Source: Burkholderiales bacterium (lineage in GTDB: Bacteria; Pseudomonadota; Gammaproteobacteria; Burkholderiales; Burkholderiaceae_E). Taken from it: DNA of 5,761 nucleotides. The translations under genes were made by a program, and so were the position numbers. The notes under the pieces were generated by a model. That model had not been told where the DNA came from. It worked only from the letters and a program-made list of their open reading frames with translations, and made no database searches. The DNA lies in assembly GCA_027489195.1 (NCBI GenBank), contig JAIYAG010000530.1, positions 1-5,761 of the forward strand. Direction: 5' to 3'. Each line of letters opens with the position of its first letter. Position 1 is the stretch's first letter. Of this stretch, positions 1-3,444 are shown one piece after another.

Positions 1-294
1 GGGTTGCCGTTGTTGGTGGTGTTGCCGCCGACCAGCACGTCGCCGCCGGCGAGCAGCAGCGAACCGGTCGACAGCAGCACCTGTGCGCTGCAGAAGAGGT
101 CGGTCCCGGTCCGGTTGGGCAGCGTCAGGTGGCCGCCCGCGATCGTGCCGCCGGCCGGATCCCACACGTCGTAGACGAAGGTGCCGGTCTGCTTGCCCGC
201 CTGGTCGGTGCCGTAGGTCATCACGCGGCCGTCGACGAGCAGCGACGCGTGGATCGAGACCAGCGGCCAGGCGCCCTGTGCGGTCCATTGCCCG
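1..294. repeat. Direct repeat: start of propeller in copy A, matching 2550-2843 in copy B
   Basis: Bases 1-79 are identical to 2550-2628, and high similarity continues without net gaps to the beginning of the propeller near 294 (GQW motif). The signal-peptide and spacer regions beyond that point do not align as DNA. The equivalent stretch of copy C (from about 5286) is clearly more diverged, so A and B are the closer pair here. Confidence 0.85.
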
Positions 295-554
295 ATCTGG
301 TCGGGCGTCGCGCCCGCCGGCGGCACGGCGGCCTTGGTGGTGGCCATGCCGGGCACGAAGTCGCGGCGCGACCTCGCCATCCGCTCGGCGACCACGTCCC
401 GCGGCGCGGCCGCCGGGCTCGTCGTCGCGTCGCCGCTCGTCGCCGCGGCCGCGCCTTGCGTCTGCGAAGTTCCCGATCCGTCGCCGCAGGCGGCGATGAT
501 GGGCATGATCAGGGCGAGTGCGCTGTCACGTCCACGGGTCTTCCAACGACGCAT
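1..554 (-). CDS. Galactose oxidase-like lipoprotein, copy A (3' part cut off by window edge)
   Basis: This is the N-terminal 184 residues of a third copper-radical-oxidase-like protein; the rest lies beyond the left edge. The ATG at 554-552 follows AGGAG with a 5-nt spacer. Residues 1-23 form a lipoprotein signal: MRRW with further Arg/Lys, a hydrophobic stretch (residues 12-20), then I-A-A-C with the acylated Cys at 23. Gly follows, so outer-membrane sorting is likely. Residues 24-86 are a low-complexity spacer rich in Ala, Thr and Ser with a basic patch (RMARSRRDF), not the Ala-Pro repeat of the neighbours. From IGQW (87-90) the first propeller blades match copies B and C: GRVMTYGTD, DLFCSAQ and LLLAGGDV. 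Cys155 aligns with the Cys that forms the Tyr-Cys cofactor in galactose oxidase. The later catalytic residues are outside the window, so activity cannot be judged. It lies 176 bp after gene B on the same strand and may be co-transcribed or separately promoted. Confidence 0.9.
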   Translation of the reverse strand, partial: MRRWKTRGRDSALALIMPIIAACGDGSGTSQTQGAAAATSGDATTSPAAAPRDVVAERMARSRRDFVPGMATTKAAVPPAGATPDQIGQWTAQGAWPLVSIHASLLVDGRVMTYGTDQAGKQTGTFVYDVWDPAGGTIAGGHLTLPNRTGTDLFCSAQVLLSTGSLLLAGGDVLVGGNTTNNGN

Positions 555-730
555 CGAAACTCCTGGGCCCGGCGGGGCGATCGGGATGAAGAGGGCGGCC
601 GCGCGAGTCTTCGCCGCACGTTTCCGGCCGCATCTTAAAGTGTCGCCGCACCGCCGATGTGTCGCACTCCTCCTTCAGGGCGATACGACCGGCATCTGCA
701 TCGAAGAAGCGGTCGCTGCGAGCCCCGATC
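555..730. other. Intergenic gap between copies B and A
   Basis: The gap has 176 bp and no convincing gene. On the minus strand a TAAGAT box (632-637) resembles a -10 element but lacks a -35 at proper spacing. No terminator with a T-run follows the copy B stop, so read-through from B into A is plausible. It shares no obvious sequence with the B-C gap. Confidence 0.5.
560..564 (-). promoter_or_regulatory. Ribosome binding site of copy A
   Basis: On the minus strand this reads AGGAG, five nucleotides before the ATG of copy A. It fixes the start and places the predicted signal peptide exactly at the N-terminus. Confidence 0.75.
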
Positions 731-3202
731 TCACGGCGAGGGCACCCGCAGCCACACCTTCTTGCGCTGTCCGGGCGCCGGATCGATCCCGAAGAATCCG
801 ACCGTCGCCTGGAACAGTCCCGATGCGCTCTGCTCGGTGAACGGGCCGGACTCCGACACGCCGATCCGCACGAAGCTCCTGGGCGCCACCGAGTAGGTGA
901 CGTTCTCGTCGCCGAGCAGACGCCAGGCGAAACGCGGCGCCGCGCTGCCCGCGGGCTTGACGTCGATCTCGTCGACCGATCTGCGGCACAGCAGCCCCGC
1001 CGCGCTGGGCACCGCGCCGGTCCATCCATACAGGCCCCGGGCCGCGAAGCCGGCGCTGCACTCGAGCAGGCCGCTCGCCGTGCCGCCGCCGGAGGTGCCC
1101 GCCGCGGTGCTCGACACCGCGGCGCCCGACTGCAGCCGCAGGCCGCCCGCGGCGAGCGCACGGCACTGTGCCTGCACCTGCGCGATGCCCGGCACGCCGG
1201 TGCGAAGCTGCAGGCCCGAGACGGCCTGCCCGGGCGCGCAGACCGACTCGAACGGGCTGCCGCTCGCGCTGTTGCCGGCGACCGGGTTCTTCCATGGCGT
1301 GCCGATCCATCGGCCGTCGGCGCCCACGCCCACGCAGACCGGGCCGATCCGCGAGACCGTGGTGCCCGCCAGGCCGTGCAGGCCCACCATCGCCTGACCG
1401 GGCTCGCATTCGAGCCTGAACGCGGTGCCGCCGGCGGGGCCGGCCTCGGGGGTCCAGGGCGCGATCGGCGGCGAGGTCGGCGCGACGTTCAGGCGCGCGA
1501 TCCTCGCGACCGAGGGCACGCCCGCGGTGTCGAGCACGAAGATCATGTAGAAGCCGGGCGTGAGGTCGCCGCCGCTGTCGGGCACGGTCGCCGACAGCGT
1601 GTTGCCGGTCCTGGAGAACGGCAGCTCGACGAAGGCCTGGTCGTGGTTGAAGCCATGGGTGACCGACCCGGTCTTGACCAGCACGAGCCGTGCGATCCGG
1701 GAGCCGTCGCCCACCTGCAGCGCCAGGCCCGAGCCCGGCGTCATCACCGAGGGTGCCGAGGCGATGACCGGCCGCGCCGCGACCCTGCCGTCGCGGAACA
1801 GGTACGGCGGCCGGTACACCTCGGCGTTGAGCTGGGTGATCGGTCCGGGCGCGCCGCCCCCCGCCACCAGCACGGTCGCATCGGGCAGCAGCAGTGCGGT
1901 CGAGTGATACAGCCGCGGCTGCACGGCCTGTGCGCCGGTGGTCCACTCGCCGGTCTTCGGGTCCCACAGCTCGACCCGGTTGGTCGCGCCGCTGAAGGCC
2001 GTGTCGCTGTACTGCTGCGCGCCGCCGGTGAGCAGCACGCGGCCGTCGGGCAGCAGCGTGCCGGTGTGCCAGTTGCGGGTCGCGGCGATGCGGCCCGCGG
2101 ACTCGACAGCCGGACGGGGTGCGTTGAAGTCGACGACCGAGCAGGCGTCGCCCCCGCCGCAGACCAGCGTGCGTCCCGGCGCGAACAGCGTCGCGCCCGA
2201 GGCCACGCCCGGCTGCGGCATCGGCAGCGTGCCGTGCCGCACGATCCCGCCGGTGCCGCCGTAGGTCGCGGTGTACGCGCCGCCGTCGGTCGCGAAGCCG
2301 AAGACGCGGCCGTCCGGGGCCGAGAAGTTCCGCGGGTACCACCAGTAGTAGGGCGTGGTGTCGATGGACGACAGCAGCCGGTGCGAGCCGCCGGGCTCGC
2401 GCAGCTCGGGCCGGTCCGCGCCGCCCAGCCCGCCCTGCACGAACACGCGGTCGTCGTGGGTCTTGGTCAGCGTCGCGTACCAGCGCGGCCGGAACATGCG
2501 CTGCGACGCGGTGAGCGTGTCGGTCTGCGGATCGAAGAGGTTGGTATCCGGGTTGCCGTTGTTGGTGGTGTTGCCGCCGACCAGCACGTCGCCGCCGGCG
2601 AGCAGCAGCGAACCGGTCGACAGCAGCATCTGCGCGCTGCAGAAGAGGTCGGTGCCGGTCCGGTTGGGCAGCGTCAGGTGGCCGCCGGTGATGCCGCCGG
2701 CGGACGGGTCCCAGACGTCGTACACGAAGGAGCCGGTCTGCTTGCCGGCCCGGTCGGTGCCGTAGGTCATCACGCGGCCGTCCGGCAGCAGTGCCGCGTG
2801 CAGCGCCACCAGCGGCCAGGCGCCCTCGGCCGACCACTGCCCGAGCCGCTCGGTCGCCGGATCCACCGGCGGGCCGGGCACGGGCGGCGGCGGGGGCGGC
2901 TCGGGTGCGGGAGCCGGTGCGGGAACGGGTGCGGGAACAGGTGCGGGAACGGGTGCGGGAGCCGGCGCGGGAGCCGGTGGGGCGGTGGTGGCGGCTGCCG
3001 CGGGCGGCGCCGCGATCGGATCCGAGAACACGCCCGGCGCGGGTGGCGCCGTTGCCTGCGGATCGCCGGCCGACAGCGGCGGCGCCGACAGCACCGCGGT
3101 GAGCGCCGCCGGCTCCGCCGAGCCGCCGCCGCCACATGCGGCCAGCCCGGGGAGGATCAGTGCGAACGCCATCGAGCGTTCGTGCAACGACCACCTGCGC
3201 AT
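731..3202 (-). CDS. Galactose oxidase-like domain lipoprotein (copper radical oxidase family), copy B
   Basis: Complete 823-residue predicted lipoprotein of the galactose oxidase/glyoxal oxidase family, which uses one copper and a Tyr-Cys radical to oxidise alcohols or aldehydes with release of hydrogen peroxide. The ATG at 3202 has GGAG five nt upstream; the frame stays open 61 codons further, but that extension has no signal peptide, and the internal Met11 has no RBS. Residues 1-23 are a lipoprotein signal ending L-A-A-C (Cys23), then GGGG. Residues 75-113 are an Ala/Val-Pro linker with six Pro in a row (102-107). Residues 119-475 are a kelch-type propeller; 476-573 an E-set domain (GO-like_E_set type). 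Expected active-site residues are all present: Cys188 (DLFCSAQ), Tyr242 (PRWYATL), Tyr432-His433 (RLYHSTALLLPD), His516 (GSVTHGF). Trp287/Trp288 are candidates for the second-shell Trp. Cys348/Cys354 may pair. Three Cys-bounded repeats (597-740) and an 83-residue tail follow. Substrate unknown; family certain, activity inferred. Confidence 0.93.
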   Translation of the reverse strand: MRRWSLHERSMAFALILPGLAACGGGGSAEPAALTAVLSAPPLSAGDPQATAPPAPGVFSDPIAAPPAAAATTAPPAPAPAPAPVPAPVPAPVPAPAPAPEPPPPPPVPGPPVDPATERLGQWSAEGAWPLVALHAALLPDGRVMTYGTDRAGKQTGSFVYDVWDPSAGGITGGHLTLPNRTGTDLFCSAQMLLSTGSLLLAGGDVLVGGNTTNNGNPDTNLFDPQTDTLTASQRMFRPRWYATLTKTHDDRVFVQGGLGGADRPELREPGGSHRLLSSIDTTPYYWWYPRNFSAPDGRVFGFATDGGAYTATYGGTGGIVRHGTLPMPQPGVASGATLFAPGRTLVCGGGDACSVVDFNAPRPAVESAGRIAATRNWHTGTLLPDGRVLLTGGAQQYSDTAFSGATNRVELWDPKTGEWTTGAQAVQPRLYHSTALLLPDATVLVAGGGAPGPITQLNAEVYRPPYLFRDGRVAARPVIASAPSVMTPGSGLALQVGDGSRIARLVLVKTGSVTHGFNHDQAFVELPFSRTGNTLSATVPDSGGDLTPGFYMIFVLDTAGVPSVARIARLNVAPTSPPIAPWTPEAGPAGGTAFRLECEPGQAMVGLHGLAGTTVSRIGPVCVGVGADGRWIGTPWKNPVAGNSASGSPFESVCAPGQAVSGLQLRTGVPGIAQVQAQCRALAAGGLRLQSGAAVSSTAAGTSGGGTASGLLECSAGFAARGLYGWTGAVPSAAGLLCRRSVDEIDVKPAGSAAPRFAWRLLGDENVTYSVAPRSFVRIGVSESGPFTEQSASGLFQATVGFFGIDPAPGQRKKVWLRVPSP
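2550..2843. repeat. Direct repeat: start of propeller in copy B, matching 1-294 in copy A
   Basis: Partner of the repeat at the left edge at a constant offset of 2549 bases. The first 79 bases, about 26 codons, match perfectly including all third positions; differences first appear at 2629 and 2633. It encodes the blade with DLFCSAQ and the LLLAGGDVLVGGN strand. Confidence 0.85.
2864..2980 (-). repeat. Pro-rich linker of copy B with 12-nt tandem units
   Basis: This stretch encodes residues 75-113 of copy B: alternating Ala-Pro and Val-Pro, then Glu followed by six Pro. At the DNA level a 12-nt unit, GGTGCGGGAAC(G/A) on the plus strand, starts at 2916, 2928 and 2940, with a degenerate unit at 2952. 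The product would be a stiff extended spacer between the lipid anchor and the propeller. Replication slippage can change its length in 4-residue steps. Confidence 0.85.
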
Positions 3203-3207
3203 CCGGA

Positions 3208-3211
3208 CTCC
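3208..3211 (-). promoter_or_regulatory. Ribosome binding site of copy B
   Basis: The minus strand reads CTGGAG then TCCGG then ATG, giving a GGAG core with a 5-nt spacer. It decides the start of copy B at 3202 over the longer open frame from 3385 and over the internal Met codon at 3172, which lacks such a sequence. Copy A has the same spacing and also begins MRRW, with the lipobox Cys at residue 23 in both. Confidence 0.75.
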
Positions 3212-3247
3212 AGGTCGAGATGCCCGGCCCGCGAGCGGCGCCGGGCA

Positions 3248-3278
3248 CGACGACGCCGCGCATGCGCGCCCGTCGTCG
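3248..3278 (-). other. Strong hairpin in the 5' leader of copy B
   Basis: Perfect 8-bp arms CGACGACG (3248-3255) and CGTCGTCG (3271-3278) enclose a further 12-nt palindrome (3257-3268) around CATG. In the copy B transcript it would end 45 nt before the ATG. On neither strand is it followed by a T-run, so it is not a standard intrinsic terminator. It may affect mRNA stability or translation, or be a dyad bound by a protein. Structure is read from the sequence; function is unknown. Confidence 0.5.
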
Positions 3279-3348
3279 CAAAGGGAAAAGGGGGGATGAC
3301 CGAGCCGGAATTCGCGACCGCTGAGCGATTGCGACCCCCGTGTGAAAG

Positions 3349-3380
3349 AGTGTAGCGAGAGGGTGTCGCGCGACCCCCTC
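3349..3380 (-). promoter_or_regulatory. Candidate promoter/operator of copy B: -10-like box plus 22-bp dyad
   Basis: The minus strand reads TACACT (plus 3349-3354), a fair -10 match. Directly upstream, at 3359-3380, is a 22-bp dyad whose central 10 bp, GTCGCGCGAC, is a perfect palindrome and whose 6-bp flanks match with one exception. The dyad would cover the spacer and -35 region, where no good TTGACA is seen, as expected for a regulated promoter. The start of transcription would lie over 130 nt upstream of the copy B ATG. This is a weak prediction. Confidence 0.25.
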
Positions 3381-3396
3381 GACATTCCACTTCGTC

Positions 3397-3433
3397 CTCG
3401 CCCGAGTGGGCGAGCCGCCGCGCGTTACGCGGC
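3397..3433 (-). terminator. Two hairpins just after the stop of copy C (possible transcript end)
   Basis: Read on the minus strand, starting 11 nt after the copy C stop, come two hairpins in a row. The first (3433-3417) has arms GCCGCG/CGCGGC with a 5-nt loop. The second (3414-3397) has arms CTCGCCC/GGGCGAG with a 4-nt loop ACTC. No U-tract follows, so this is not a textbook intrinsic terminator; 3'-end stabilisation or inefficient termination is also possible. Confidence 0.35.
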
Positions 3434-3444
3434 ATGCGCCGGCA

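Noticed and set aside
684..720. Possible terminator hairpin after copy B (arms around GACCG/CGGTC)
   Set aside because: The stem is about 7 bp with one G-U pair and an 18-nt loop, and no T-run follows; too weak to call.
659..3355. 898-codon open frame on the plus strand across all of copy B
   Set aside because: It is a GC-bias shadow: the translation is Arg/Ala/Gly-rich low complexity with no recognisable domain, while the opposite strand encodes a protein with conserved motifs repeated in three paralogues.
3203..3385. Longer N-terminus for copy B starting at 3385
   Set aside because: The extra 61 residues would bury the lipoprotein signal inside the protein, have no hydrophobic segment of their own and cover the leader hairpin; the start at 3202 has an RBS and matches copy A.
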